38,279 nucleotides of DNA from Bremia lactucae (lineage: Eukaryota > Oomycota > Peronosporomycetes > Peronosporales > Peronosporaceae). The DNA lies in NCBI RefSeq assembly GCF_004359215.1, contig NC_090619.1, forward strand, positions 3,717,137 through 3,755,415, in the 5' to 3' direction. A program made the position numbers and the translations under genes. The notes beneath the pieces are model-generated. The model made no database searches, had not been told where the DNA came from, and was given only the letters and a program-made list of their open reading frames with translations. Shown piece after piece: positions 1 to 10,363 of this stretch. Positions within the stretch are counted from its first letter, which is position 1; the number at the start of each line of letters is the position of its first letter.

Positions 1-1250
1 CGATGCACCCAACAAGTGGTATTTCGCTTGCAGCGAATATACAATTCTTAAGATTTGCAGACAACTTGTGCTTACGCATAACTGTAAGATCCTTTCAAAC
101 GTGGGTACGATGTACTCCAACGTCCGACTTTCCATTCATGGATCTGCTATGAGCGACGACATCATCAAAATAACTCGGTGCAAAATCCCGCACTGACCTT
201 AACAGACTGTTTACACGTCTATTAAATGTCGCAGGGGGCATTACTAAGTCCCTGCGGCATGACTAGCCACATACCGCTTGGCGGTGTTTACTGCTGTGAA
301 CGGGATATCTTGCTCACGCATAAGGAACTGATAGAACCCATTCGTCAGATCCATTAACAAAAGATAGTACTCTTTGACATACCGTCAATGATTACGTCTT
401 GTTGTGGTATCGGCGTTTGAGCCGGTACCGTTGCAGCGCTCAATTTATTAAATGCATGTACAATCCGCAACCCTCTTGTTGTTTTACGCACACAGAAGGT
501 TGGAGAGCTATGTGGGAAAGTTGACTCCTTCACATGGCCCGCTACTAAGCGATCGGCAAAGAATTTGTCGATTGCTGAAACTTGTTCACGGGGCAATGAC
601 CGTTGCTTTAATTACAGTATTTCGAACCTGGAATTAGGTCGATTTCGTGTCTAGTGCCTTAATCCTTAGGCCACTCGCACGGTACTAATTCGGGAAAGAC
701 ATCCTTAGATTCTATTCAATCCTTATCGGAAGGAATTGTCTTCAGAGACTCCTAGGATTAGAACGTTAAACTTTCAATTGGAGTCTTCTCATCGAGGCAC
801 TTTCGTCCGTCGATGAGCTGCTGATAATCCGTTTGTTCTCCGGAAATATTATTGCCGACCGAATATCGGCCACGTAGTTGTCATCTGGGACAAGTACGCA
901 GATCTGCTTGACTTTGCCACCACGCAGATCACGCAAGAACCGTTTCGGTTTTAGCATTGGCAATTGAGTTATCTCCGAAGTTAACTTCGGAGGCGCTATT
1001 AGGATGTGTATGAGCGCCTACACTTGATCCATTGTTTGCTAAGCCATTTATTGTCTCAGTTTTCTCTTAAGAACCTTTTTCCAAAGGTACCAAGGAATCT
1101 TTCAGCACAGGTTTCCGGGGACTTATTCCCATAGATTTATCTGGGGGATATCCTTCCCAACTGTCTCTAGCTGTGGTTGCGCTACCACAGCGAAAACCTC
1201 TATGATCGACTCTCCAGTAGATCTAGGACTTTTGCACTGTCTCTATCTGT
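1..1250 (-). pseudogene. Ty3-type pol fragment, family A (RT and protease-RT linker)
   Basis: Decayed reverse transcriptase of a Ty3-type retroelement read on the minus strand. The 354-596 frame gives the RT finger region (PHSSPTFCVRK followed by a TPIPQQDVIIDGMSKSTIF stretch, equivalent to the usual SPVLFVKKKDG...YPLPRIDDLL block). Bases 1-300 match the palm and thumb region of the family A copy at 20521-20800 almost base for base in long stretches, and 640-1247 matches its protease-RT linker at 21150-21790. Stops and frameshifts are frequent, so it cannot encode an active enzyme. The window edge cuts the RT, so its left extent is unknown. At about 1250 the similarity to family A stops and family B begins. 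Confidence 0.8.
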
Positions 1251-2575
1251 AATAACCATCGAGTGTGTCAAGTGCACTCTACACTGTACATCCCACCATA
1301 CTGTTGTGAAGAATATCCTTTCAAGCATTACAGGTTTGTGCTGGTGTAGTGGCATCATTAAGTTATTATGAGCAGGAACATCTACGTTTCCACGTTTCCC
1401 AACGTTTACTTTTTCTGTACTATAGCTGGTGCCCAATCCACGTGTCACTTCACGTACATTAGAACGGTCTGACTCGGAATGTCTTGTCAAATTGCCAATA
1501 GTGTCACGATTAACACTCAGTATGGTGCCACCTCGGCTGACCACACTCGGTGAACTTAGACGTGCCACTCAACGTGTCTCAGGGATATTACATCCTTGAT
1601 GACTCGGCCCTAGGCGCACAATGCTTTCATAATTCAGTGATTCGTTATCGCAACGATTGTCACTCGACGGAGTACGTGCCGTTCTATGCCTTCTTCCTGA
1701 GCCGGGCTCAAAATTAGTTTTTTCAACATTGGAGTTATTTAACTCAGATATTCCACTGTATAGCACACTGAAGGATTCGGTCAGTGACTCGCGCCAATAG
1801 CGCTTTTGTTGCCTAGCAAAGGTGGTCCATGACTCTCCAAAGCTTTGCTAGGAACATTTTGCGTTGTGCCTAAGGACTTAGATCTCAATCGATCCATGGC
1901 TCATGGCCTTCAAACCAGGCCATACCAAGGATGAGATCATATTTCGAATCCAATAAACAGGATGAGACAGCGTTTCACACTATCAAAGTCCAGAAAATTA
2001 ATACCCAACTTCAACGGAACTTTAGAAGCAGTGACACGAGTCCCAGTCGTTAAGCGAACAGTCATTATATCACCATCATGCGCTTCAAGCGCCTCAGAAT
2101 ATGCTGATTCCCTTAGCGGAGCAGAATTGCAAGACGCCCCTGAATGAACTAAAATTGACCATGGCCTATCGAAGCCCTTTAAGTCGCCTGGGCGACTAAC
2201 AAGCCACGGTTTTACGCACGCCCCGTTGCGAGAGAACATCAACACCCAGTAGGGGCGAATGGCCTTAGATGGGAAGACCTCGGCTCTGTTGAACCTCTGG
2301 GAGGTGAGAGTAAACAGGACCTAGCCCCAATTAGCTCTGTGCGTAATGGCCGTACCAATTTCCTGTTATAGATAGGGATGGTTGCTTCTTGAGGTTTGCG
2401 CGGATTACACAAAGAACAATCCGGGCGTAAATATTTAGTGCTCCCGCACGTGTTAAATCTACGGATGTTACGAGGCTGTTCTACAGCTTAAAGCTCTTCT
2501 TCTTCCTCAGCGAGGCTGATATCTATGGGTTTCGGTCTGTTAGACGAATCCGATGTGCTCAAGGAGCTAATATGG
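1251..2575 (-). pseudogene. Ty3-type protease and gag end, family B, decayed
   Basis: Minus-strand remnant matching the family B copy at 12407-14400. From 1254 to 1370 it repeats the RT start of that copy, then jumps over about 640 bases to the protease region. The protease active site reads LVHSGASCN where the other B copy reads LVDSGASCN, so the catalytic Asp is now His. Near 2400-2470 lies the zinc-knuckle remnant of gag (TCGSTKYLRPDC), with several ligands lost. Similarity ends near 2570, where a plus-oriented LTR piece follows. It is non-functional. Confidence 0.75.
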
Positions 2576-2584
2576 TACCCATTA

Positions 2585-2798
2585 GCAGTATAGAAGCTTT
2601 TATAAGGTACATACTCTCGGGCACTAGTTGCCACTCAATTCTACGACCCCATGAATCCCTTGAACTAGGGTTCATTAACCTTTAAGAGCTTGTACGACCA
2701 CACTAAGTTGTTAAACCCATTAGTTCAATACAACTACGAGACTCTTTGAGTCTATATGTCTCCCTCTAACTTAAGGAGCAAGGTAGCTCTGCTACAAT
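2585..2798 (+). mobile_element. LTR fragment, family B, 3' part
   Basis: Bases 2585-2798 match the reverse complement of the family B 5' LTR at 15183-15400 (shared blocks GAAGCTTTTATAAGGTACATACT, CGGGCACTAGTTGCCACT and a CTTAAGGA-CAAGGTAG end block). The orientation is therefore plus, opposite to the gag-pol remnant on its left. The LTR end is degenerate (CTACAA instead of GTTACA) and no primer-binding site follows, so this is a scrap, not the LTR of the element beside it. Confidence 0.7.
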
Positions 2799-3640
2799 TT
2801 GGGTGATTTACTTTCATTTCTGCGTCGAAAGTCGATTCGTCATTGGCGGTTAGACACTGATTTCATCCGCATTCTCAAACAATGTTCGCTGCAGAGAAAA
2901 AGGCGTTTTACAGGCTTCGACTCGTTGGCTGTCACACTCCTTTTAGAACGAGCATGATAAACTGATTTGGTCGATAAGGGACGCTTTATCATGGTTGATA
3001 AGAGCACTGTTCGTTGTTATTACCATGCTAATATCATCCTTTTTTCTGTATGTATTCTACGGTGCGGTGACCTATGCTAATCACTAAAATATGTTGCACA
3101 GTCGAAATTGAATATTGCTGAAGAACCAATCGTGATATGAGTGATAATGAATGAGATTTACGGGTACAACAAACATTATTGAATTATGTAAATTTGACAT
3201 TTTAATAAATTTGAAACAGCACAGATACATTTTATTTACGCCATCACGGATTCTGAGAGAATAAAAAAGGAATAATCATTTTAGATTCAAAGGTGACACT
3301 AGCCGGATTTTTAACTATCAGATGAAGTTTTAGTGTTGATACATGGCACTTTCCCAGTCGTAGGAGAATGAGAATTCAATGTATTTCGAGCTTATGATCT
3401 TCTGTTATCTTGTTCATCTGTTACCAAAGATCACTCGTGTAAACCCATGAGATGCTTCGTGTTATTCTTGTAATTTGATCCCGTATAAACGCATATGCAT
3501 AAAGTGCAACACTTTCGATGAATACATCAATCTTCAACACTTTCAACATAGAGTTTCTCGTACAGATCTTTGCAGCACGTAACTACAGTCGAATAACATG
3601 GCACTTTAGATAACATATTCTCTCCTTCTAGGTTTCTCAT
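2799..3640. other. AT-rich intergenic stretch, no gene seen
   Basis: About 840 bases between the retroelement scrap and the 3' end of the alkaline phosphatase gene. I see no long frame, no RNA gene and no clear LTR match. It is AT-rich and presumably holds the 3' untranslated region and polyadenylation signals of the minus-strand gene. Confidence 0.5.
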
Positions 3641-5185
3641 TCATGCAATTCTACTAAAAGCAAGCGGAGTCTCTAGCACCGACGCGTTGCGAAGTTTCAA
3701 CGTCTCTAGCATGAGCTGGTGCTCCAGACCCAGATACATTGTCATAAGCTTATTCAAGTAAGTGTTCTGATGCACACCTTTGCACATGCGTTCGAAGATC
3801 TGCGGACCCTTGCAGTATAAATTCACGTCCGTGCCTACATGGCCAACGGTTGTCCAATCGACAGAAGCGCGAAGGCTAATAACGTGGCCCAACTCGATCG
3901 TAATCTTTTCTAAATTGCGGGTTTCATCGACAGCAGTGGCAATTTCGGTGACAAGGTGGACTATTTCTTCGTGAGAACTTGTCGTCACATTTGTATACTT
4001 CGTCAGAAGATTTGTGGACAAAGTGAGCAAAGCAATCTTACACGTGTCGTTGGCACCATTGACGCAATCGCTTCCTTGAAAAACGGCTTCCAGTTGCTCT
4101 GTCATGGCCTCGGTCGACATATTTTGAAGCTGCAATTCAGTTGGGTACCAGGCGTATGATGATGCAGAGCCACGACCTAGAGTAAGACCACCAGTACCAT
4201 GGTCCGCAGCTGAGAGCATCGCAGTGTTAGGAGTCTGCTCTACGTGATGGAGCACAATCGCGACAGATTCATCAAAGGCAATAGCTTCTTTCGCCATGGT
4301 TCCAGGATCATTAGCGTGACCAGCGTGATCAATGCGGGAACCCTCTATCATGATAAAGTAGCCGTGCTTCTTAGCCTGCTCATTCTTGCGAAGTAAAGCA
4401 AGCACAATGTCAACCATTTCGGGAAGACTGGGCTCACGCGCAGTCGAGTTGTTTGAAGCTAGCTTCCGTGCACGGTCGACTTCATGCGACAAGTGATTGT
4501 CATTGAATAGACCAAAAAGGCGAAGCGCACCCGTGTCCTCGTTAGCTAACTGATAGTCTAGTAAATCTTGATAATTATTCGCAAGCGTGTATCCATTCGA
4601 TTTTAGATCTTCGCACATGGAATGATTAAAGTGCCTCCTGCCACCACCAAGCAAAAAGTCGAGATTTTTGTTTGCGACATACTGCGCAGCGATGTCGTCT
4701 TCTAAATCTCGATTATGGACGTGGGCGGCAAATGATGCCGGCGTCGCATGCGTCACGCGGCTGGTTACGATCATACCAGTCACCATTTCCCGAGCCTTTG
4801 CTGCTTCTAAGACAGTACCCAAGGGCTGCTTATAAGTGTCTACAGCTATGGCCGAGTCGTAAGTTTTGTATCCAGTCGAATAGGCCGTTGCTGAAGAAGC
4901 TGAGTCCGTGATGTAACTCGTAGATGAGTGTGTCTGAACCGTTCCCATGAGGTGGGAGTCAATATGTAAGCGGGTCTTGAGCGTTGGATCCAAGACTGTT
5001 CTCGCAAGTGTGAAAACATTGGGACCCGTACCGTCTGGGATCATCATAATGACGCTACGTGGAAAGTCTTCGTTCTCGTCGAAGTTGTAGTCGACATCGA
5101 TCGTCTTGTACTTAAATCGAGTGGATGCATTTGTTAGCATGGCGGCGGCAGTGCTGAAGGCCAGAACACGAGTAAGAGTACACAT
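3641..5185 (-). CDS. Alkaline phosphatase, secreted or membrane-facing, eukaryotic type
   Basis: Hydrolyses phosphate monoesters at two zinc ions and one magnesium. The predicted protein is 514 residues with no intron. Family landmarks appear in order: metal Asp in IPDGTGP (about residue 51; family norm GDGMG), catalytic Ser in TDSASSATAYSTG (Ser about 95), THATPASFAAHVHNRD, metal ligands in IEGSRIDHAGHANDP, ADHGTGG, and the last His in HVGTDVNLYCKGP. The start MCTLTRVLAFSTAAAM is chosen because it gives a short hydrophobic signal-like segment. The frame stays open 85 codons further up (to 5440), but that part has no family resemblance. No GPI-type hydrophobic tail is evident. All catalytic residues look present, so it should be functional. 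It stands alone among retroelement relics, with no operon-like partner. Confidence 0.9.
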   Translation of the reverse strand: MCTLTRVLAFSTAAAMLTNASTRFKYKTIDVDYNFDENEDFPRSVIMMIPDGTGPNVFTLARTVLDPTLKTRLHIDSHLMGTVQTHSSTSYITDSASSATAYSTGYKTYDSAIAVDTYKQPLGTVLEAAKAREMVTGMIVTSRVTHATPASFAAHVHNRDLEDDIAAQYVANKNLDFLLGGGRRHFNHSMCEDLKSNGYTLANNYQDLLDYQLANEDTGALRLFGLFNDNHLSHEVDRARKLASNNSTAREPSLPEMVDIVLALLRKNEQAKKHGYFIMIEGSRIDHAGHANDPGTMAKEAIAFDESVAIVLHHVEQTPNTAMLSAADHGTGGLTLGRGSASSYAWYPTELQLQNMSTEAMTEQLEAVFQGSDCVNGANDTCKIALLTLSTNLLTKYTNVTTSSHEEIVHLVTEIATAVDETRNLEKITIELGHVISLRASVDWTTVGHVGTDVNLYCKGPQIFERMCKGVHQNTYLNKLMTMYLGLEHQLMLETLKLRNASVLETPLAFSRIA

Positions 5186-5628
5186 TCCGTGATATTGGAA
5201 AAGCAGAACGGTGCAAATTTTAAAATGATCTGAAATTATATGGTCTTGAAAAACGAAAGGTCCTTTCCAATGCAAAGGTCTACTAGTACGAACGCTTTGC
5301 CGTCGAAGCATCTGCACGCTTAGCAATCGGTAGTAAAAACGGAAGATTACTGTGTAAGTTTCAATTATGAACCAGCTAAAATGATAGTTGTTGTCGCATT
5401 TGATTGGTAAACGGCTTGAAACAACAAGTAAGAAACTCATAAACTACATTTCGTACGGCCTTCGTCCGATCGCTATAATTCACTGGCGACAGAGTGGAAG
5501 ATACATTTTTTTTGCAGCGTTGAGAGATTTGATGCGCGACAAGTTTATTCAGCGATGAAAAATAGTTATATACTAAAATATTAGTGATAATTTCTTCTGG
5601 CAATAACTTTCATGTTTCAGACCATTGG
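5186..5628. other. Upstream region of alkaline phosphatase
   Basis: 5' flank of the minus-strand phosphatase gene. The coding frame remains open up to 5440, so a longer N-terminus starting there is formally possible, but its composition (Phe, Tyr and Ile rich, no recognisable domain) argues for untranslated leader. I see no confident initiator motif. Confidence 0.4.
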
Positions 5629-6018
5629 TTTAACAGGGTGTCCCGTTACATAAGTATTATTTCCTATAAGAGGAATAGTAAATATTAATTCCAATAAGAG
5701 GAAATCAATAAAGAAGAACAAAATTTTTATCTTTATTTATTTTGACTTAAATTGTTCCAATATTACCAAATTTGGTAATATTGATGCAATAAGGCATTAG
5801 CTGTATTGATTGGTTGATTCAAGTCTAAATCAACCCCGCCAATCGTCATAAGATACGATTGCGCAGTGCGCAAGGAGGCGCCATACTAAGATAGTTATTA
5901 ACATAATAATGTCAGTAGCAGATAGAAATTCTTTACGTAGAAAATAAAATATATTGATACAGTTTTACTTCTCTGAAGCCTTAGTCTAGACCTTTAAAGC
6001 TAAGTTACCTTAGCTTCG
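5629..6018 (+). mobile_element. Partial LTR, family A, cut by assembly gap
   Basis: Reverse complement of this stretch matches the family A LTR at 16128-16619: the end block (TTTAACAGGGTGTCCCGTTACAT), the palindromic CAATATTACCAAATTTGGTAATATTG core and the GCGCA-rich block near 5870. In the sense of the family it runs on the plus strand. It is truncated at the run of N. Confidence 0.8.
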
Positions 6019-6118
6019 NNNNNNNNNNNNNNNNNNNNNNNNNNNNNNNNNNNNNNNNNNNNNNNNNNNNNNNNNNNNNNNNNNNNNNNNNNNNNNNNNN
6101 NNNNNNNNNNNNNNNNNN
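6019..6118. other. Assembly gap (100 N)
   Basis: Exactly 100 N, a placeholder of unknown true size. It joins a family A LTR to the interior of a family C LTR. In the complete family C LTR, the part missing here is the one holding 26-base tandem repeats, which may explain the assembly break. Confidence 0.95.
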
Positions 6119-6465
6119 GGAAGACTTCTCTTAAGGCAAGTTAGCTTAAGAGTATAAAATGAAAACTGTATTAATATAGTTAAGTGTCTTGTTAATGTAT
6201 CTTTGTAAATGTTCACTTGACTATAACCTAATACTAAACATGTAAATGAATTCTTATCTATCTTATCTTGTAACTCTCTTTGATTACTTCTACAGCTGAT
6301 TAGTCTGCGGAATAAATAGACATAATGGTCTATACCTATTTATGGATAAGAATTCAGGACATTACTATATAAAGTAATATCCTCCAAATATTATCTACCT
6401 TTTAGATAATATATTAATTAACAACCTTTAAGTGTTAATTTCATGTAACGATACACCCCGTTACA
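6119..6465 (-). mobile_element. Partial LTR, family C
   Basis: Matches the complete family C LTR (35386-35881) from its GGAAGACTTCTCTTAAG block to its terminal GATACACCCCGTTACA. Same relative orientation as that LTR, hence minus in element sense. Its other end lies in the gap. It directly abuts the LINE relic at 6466. Confidence 0.85.
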
Positions 6466-7660
6466 GGTACGGCCTGCGAGTTCATCGTAAACGGTTTTCA
6501 ATCCCGCAAACGCAAGGTTCTATGTGGCATCCGTCGAGGTTGTCCGCTTGCACCATTGTTGCTCATGCTCGCACTCGGTTGCGTCTATCGCTCACTCTAG
6601 GATCGTGATGATCTCCGCAGCATTCCGTTGACAACTGGCAACCGGACTGTTAAGGTCAACGGCTCCGGGTGCGCAGACGACACGGCAGAATATTTGTGAT
6701 CGGTCGGCGACCGCACAGGGTCGCTATTATGGGTAAGTTCGGAGGTGTGTCATGTCTTTACACGAATCGAACCAAGTTATTGGTTATCAAACTCCACTCG
6801 CGCGGGTTAAATTTGTCGTTCGATACGCACGGCCTATCCCTTCTTGCGGCCCATGAATCCTGCCAGTACCTTGGTGTGATATGGGGCAGAACGACGCAGC
6901 AGCAGAGAACTGGACAAAATGTATCCAAGCTTTATGCTTTAGCCTTATCTTAGCCAGGAAGAAGACACACACGGTCGAGCAGCGAGCTCGCCTTGCGAGT
7001 GCGATCTCGATGCCTAAATTTAATCTACTGACCTGTCATTGCTAGCCTCCGCCCACCACAGTCTCACGTCTTCACGGCTCGATAGTAGACAGTGTGTGGG
7101 GCACACGCGAGGGAAAATGCTCTCGTCCGTAGATACCAAAAGAGATGGCTTCGCTCCCTATTCAACAGGGTGGGTTAGCGATACTATGTATTCGAAACAA
7201 CAGAACTGATGACTTTGGCGGCGACAGCGGTCGGAAACTGGGCGGCAAATGTTTCCAGCCGATATTTGGTGATCGGTGACGTCCTCTCGGGCTCCCTAGA
7301 TGACGTTCCGTCGTATATCACGCCGTGCTGGATAACAGACGATCAACCTCGGCTGCATGCGTCCCATGGCTGACTGGTGCTACCGTGGCCGGGCTATCAG
7401 CGGCTCATCACGTTCGCCAAGGAGACGTGGAGGCGGTTTGTCGCCGCGCTTCTCGCTTTTCCTCGATGGCCGAGATCGGCTACCATAGTGACGGCAGTAT
7501 CACGGTAGATGTACGAGACCCACTCGATAACGGGTTGCACAACGACGTTGCGGCAGATTTCGCCTTATCCGGTCGCTTCGACCTCGGTGGACTGTTCAAA
7601 CACAGCTGGATGATCTGTCGTGGATCAGGGGTCGCATGGAAGAACGTACAACCTGAATAG
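6466..7660 (+). pseudogene. LINE-type reverse transcriptase relic
   Basis: Plus-strand translation around 6500-6570 reads GIRRGCPLAPLLLMLA, the LINE RT block that precedes the active site. At 6660-6680 NGSGCADDTAEYL takes the place of the (Y/F)ADD catalytic box, with Tyr replaced by Cys. Further on, YLGVIWG and a KTHTVEQRARLASAI stretch fit the thumb and connection region of LINE RTs. An open frame at 7325-7660 ends in a stop and may be the C-terminus. Several frameshifts and stops separate these blocks. The endonuclease domain is absent, so this is a 5'-truncated or LTR-interrupted copy. Confidence 0.7.
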
Positions 7661-7869
7661 GCCATTTTTGTGAGAGGTAAAAAGTGCCTTAATGACGCGA
7701 TGTCTTGGCAACCGGTTAAGCGCGGAGTCGTCCGCTTTTTTTTGCCTGCAATAGACGTGGCAACACAGTCAATCGCCAGGCGGGTCCTTTTGCCTTTCCC
7801 TCATGTACAACTTCCCTGCGCTACTGTATCAAGTTTTGACCCAGGGGCTTTAGCGTACTCGGCCAAGGT
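7661..7869. other. Unassigned stretch between LINE relic and LTR piece
   Basis: About 210 bases with an open plus frame but no recognisable domain. It may be LINE 3' sequence. It includes a T-rich run near 7738-7744. Confidence 0.35.
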
Positions 7870-7984
7870 ACATCAACATCATAAAACTCATCTAGTTGTT
7901 AAGCCAATATGTCCCATAGAACTAATTGACTCTCTGAGTCTATACGTATTTCACTGGCTTGAGGAGCGAGATAGCTCCGCTACA
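7870..7984 (+). mobile_element. LTR end, family B, plus orientation
   Basis: Shares the GTTGTTAAGCC and CTTGAGGAGCGAGATAGCTCCGCTACA blocks with the last ~110 bases of the family B LTR (reverse complement of 15183-15290). It is followed by CC and a TGG-initial primer-binding site, so it is a genuine 5' LTR end of a plus-oriented element. Confidence 0.7.
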
Positions 7985-7986
7985 CC

Positions 7987-8004
7987 TGGAAGCACTGTTA
8001 TCAA
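7987..8004 (+). promoter_or_regulatory. Primer-binding site, family B plus copy
   Basis: TGGAAGCACTGTTATC begins two bases after the LTR end, the usual spacing. It matches the primer sites of the minus B copy (TGGTAGCATTTGTAGTC) and the A copy (TGTTAGCACTGTAGTTC), so all seem to use the same tRNA. Confidence 0.65.
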
Positions 8005-8038
8005 TCTACGCCCCAGTCTTAACTTATCCTCTTCGAGG

Positions 8039-8655
8039 ATGGAGCACTCTTGAACTTTCGGGGGCTAAACGTGTTGTATTTGACAAGCTTAAAACCTTGT
8101 TTGGGCCGGATCACATCGATCACATTAAATGCCAGGGCTGTTCTGGAAGCCAAGCTGGAAGCCTTTATGCAATTTCCGTTTATCTCATAGGGCAGGTCCA
8201 AGACCACTTGGCGGCATCTATGTTAATAGGTACATCCCTGTAGCTGACTCCTAGCCCAAAGCTCGCCCTCTTATTTTCAATGTCCATACATATGAGGGAA
8301 AAGAAGGAGAAGTTCTCCTTCTTTGGATCAGGAACATGAGAATGACCATAACTTCGGCCATGGTCCGCACCAAGCAACAAAAGGTGGTCCTAGCCATGTC
8401 TAAGCTTGGTGGTAGAGCCAGTGAGTGGGCCCTCACATGAGGCACTTCCATAGATGCCGCATTTCCCGCATGAGAATAGCTAAAATGGGAGATAAGTCGC
8501 ATGTTGGCGCCGCCTAATCAAGCTTTTCGCTTGCGATCGCGAATTTTAGCGTCTCGTCAGTATAAACGTACCCTGTACCGCTACTTTCGAAGCAGCGGTT
8601 GAATTTGCGTTAAACGCGAAATAAGACTTTAAGTCCTCGCGCGTTCTCACAGATC
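8039..8655 (+). pseudogene. gag remnant, family B, plus strand
   Basis: Plus-strand homologue of the gag at 15122-14640. Shared residues include FDKLKTLFGPDH (FDKLETLFGLEY-like in the other copy), YLIGQVQDHLAASM, and AMSKLGGRASEWALT, the conserved gag capsid block. A one-base shift follows the start, and in-frame stops interrupt it. It ends abruptly at about 8655, where a minus-oriented B LTR begins. Confidence 0.7.
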
Positions 8656-8925
8656 GATGCGCAACCCTTAGGAAGGCACTAGACGCCTTTTAGATCAAAA
8701 GCGAAACTGCAATTTATCTAATTATTAAAATTGAAAAACCTTACCCTAGCTAATTTAAAAAAGATTTCAGCCGCCTAATTTATATCTGGCGGCGACCAAA
8801 TTTGGCACCCATACTAAAATGGAATTTTAGTACTTAACTACTTTAAAATAGGATAAAAGGGTATTTAACCCATAAAGTAAATGTACCACAACAACGGTTC
8901 TCCAACCGAAGATTGCCACATTACA
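8656..8925 (-). mobile_element. 3' LTR of family B copy, truncated
   Basis: Matches the first ~270 bases (in element sense) of the 5' LTR at 15183-15668, including ATGCGCAACCCTTAGGAAGG and the CGGTT...AACCG stem near the start. It begins TGTAATGTGGC at 8925. The outer ~215 bases are missing because the sequence jumps into the plus-strand gag of another copy. Confidence 0.8.
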
Positions 8926-8939
8926 CCCTACCCCGTCAG
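8926..8939 (-). promoter_or_regulatory. Polypurine tract, family B
   Basis: On the minus strand TGACGGGGTAGGG directly precedes the LTR start TGTAATG. This is the expected plus-strand primer of a Ty3-type element and fixes the element orientation as minus. Confidence 0.75.
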
Positions 8940-9037
8940 ACTGTTGACACGGAGTGACAACATTCGCTTCAATTCCTTTTTGAATTCGGAACCTAAACAG
9001 CTAATACGTTTGGTTGTGGCTTGCTTTCCTTTATCCC

Positions 9038-9970
9038 ATGACAACTAAGCGCGAGTCACAGACTTATAGCACCTTCCTCGACGATGAGGGAATGGTGTAC
9101 TATTAAAGTCACCCTCCATCCGAGGATGAATTTAAAGAGCGTCGCTCTTTCACGCCTCCTGACAAGGATGAGCGTCGGCGAGCCCCGAATCCGTTCCCAG
9201 AACGTGGTGCCGCCGATGTCTTAACTGCAGTCCAACATTATCACAAACCCGCTCGATGAAGAGCAAGAGCGGGCAATTCTCATTGAGAATCAAGCTCGTC
9301 GTCGAGCTGCAGCGATAAAGCTCACAGTTAATACCGATTATCTCCACTTAGTTTGGTAGAGCGTCTCAAAGAGATCACGGATCACAGCTTGGCCATCTGG
9401 ATCTCCGGTCCCACGGCGAGGATGCCGGAGGAGATCGCTGTTCACGGCGCTCTTCATAAGCGTTACCTTACGCCAAAGATAATGACGCGACGTAAGTATC
9501 TGACGCGTTGGCTTGATCAGGCCCGTGGGCTTCGGTGACCTACATGAGGAATTTCCGATCGTTCTGTTTCCAAACGAATTAAGAAGCGAAAACGACGCTT
9601 CGTTTAGGAACTGGGCCCATCGTTCCCGCCGCCTCAGCGACATCTGGTGTATAATAGAGTCTGCGAGTGTGGCTGATGTTCGTTTGGAAAGCAAGCTTCA
9701 TTTCGATTTCGCCAAGCTTAAGGCCAAAGGTCAGTTACATTCGGCGTTTATGTCTTAAACGAGGATAGGCCTCGCCAACACTTCAGTGCTTCAGTTGCCC
9801 GCGGAACCATGAATCGAAGCCGCACTGAGGCTCAAGATTCATTTATTCCCACTTCTAGTGGTGGTAAGCGTCGTTTGACGCAAGGTAACCCTGAGCTTGG
9901 CGCTCAAAAACGGCAACGGCGTACGGGCAGTCTTGTCGAATAGGTACCTCAATCTCTCAAGAGTTTTTAG
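9038..9970 (+). pseudogene. Antisense ORF of family B, copy 1, decayed
   Basis: A plus-strand frame lying between the end of pol and the 3' LTR, opposite in sense to gag-pol. It starts MTTKRESQTYSTFLDDEG, includes RRAPNPFPERGAADVLTA and NPLDEEQERAIL, and ends with GGKRR...LGAQKRQRRTGSLVE, a basic, nuclear-signal-like stretch that overlaps the chromodomain codons on the other strand. The same peptide blocks recur in the copy at 34268-35222. This copy has stops (after DDEGMVYY) and frameshifts. The frame continues after a shared TAG at 9968 to the rRNA junction, with a predicted coiled coil (DALKHEVQLLREGHARIEG). Function unknown. It resembles no family I can name. Confidence 0.6.
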
Positions 9971-10363
9971 AAGAGGGGTACCTCAGCCAGCTCACCAGAT
10001 TCTGGTAATGGTCTTTACGACGACGTCGCTTTTAAAATTTCTCCACGTGATACTGTAGGTTTTCTTGCGCATCAAGCAGCGCGGGGGGGCCGAAATCTCG
10101 GCGAAAGCATCTGATGCTCTAAAGCACGAGGTGCAACTTCTTCGCGAGGGCCATGCTCGGATTGAAGGCATTTGAGGCGGTCTTGTAATGCTGGAACGTC
10201 AGCAACGTCGTTTAAAGGGTCAGCTGGACAGCCTGGTCCGGATGCAGCAGTCTGCGGCACGGCCGTCTTTTTCGGCGCAAGCGCCTCCAAGTCTACATGG
10301 CAAGGGGTTTGATGTGGCTTGGGCAAGCCGACGTAGAACACTGGGTCTGTGTGCAGCTTGCTA
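9868..10363 (-). pseudogene. pol C-terminus with chromodomain, family B copy 1
   Basis: Minus-strand continuation of pol. It begins with KLHTDPVFYVG (the block after the integrase GPY/F module), then a ~90-residue linker (AASGPGCPADPLNDV...), then a chromodomain remnant NLVSWLRYPSSKNS where intact relatives read LVKWxGYPxSxxSW. A stop codon replaces the aromatic Trp. Chromodomains of this class direct integration to marked chromatin. This one is broken, and its integrase core is missing because rRNA sequence occupies that place. Confidence 0.8.

Noticed and set aside
5186..5440. An 85-codon N-terminal extension of the alkaline phosphatase
   Set aside because: The stretch lacks family similarity, and a signal-peptide-like start lies at 5185.
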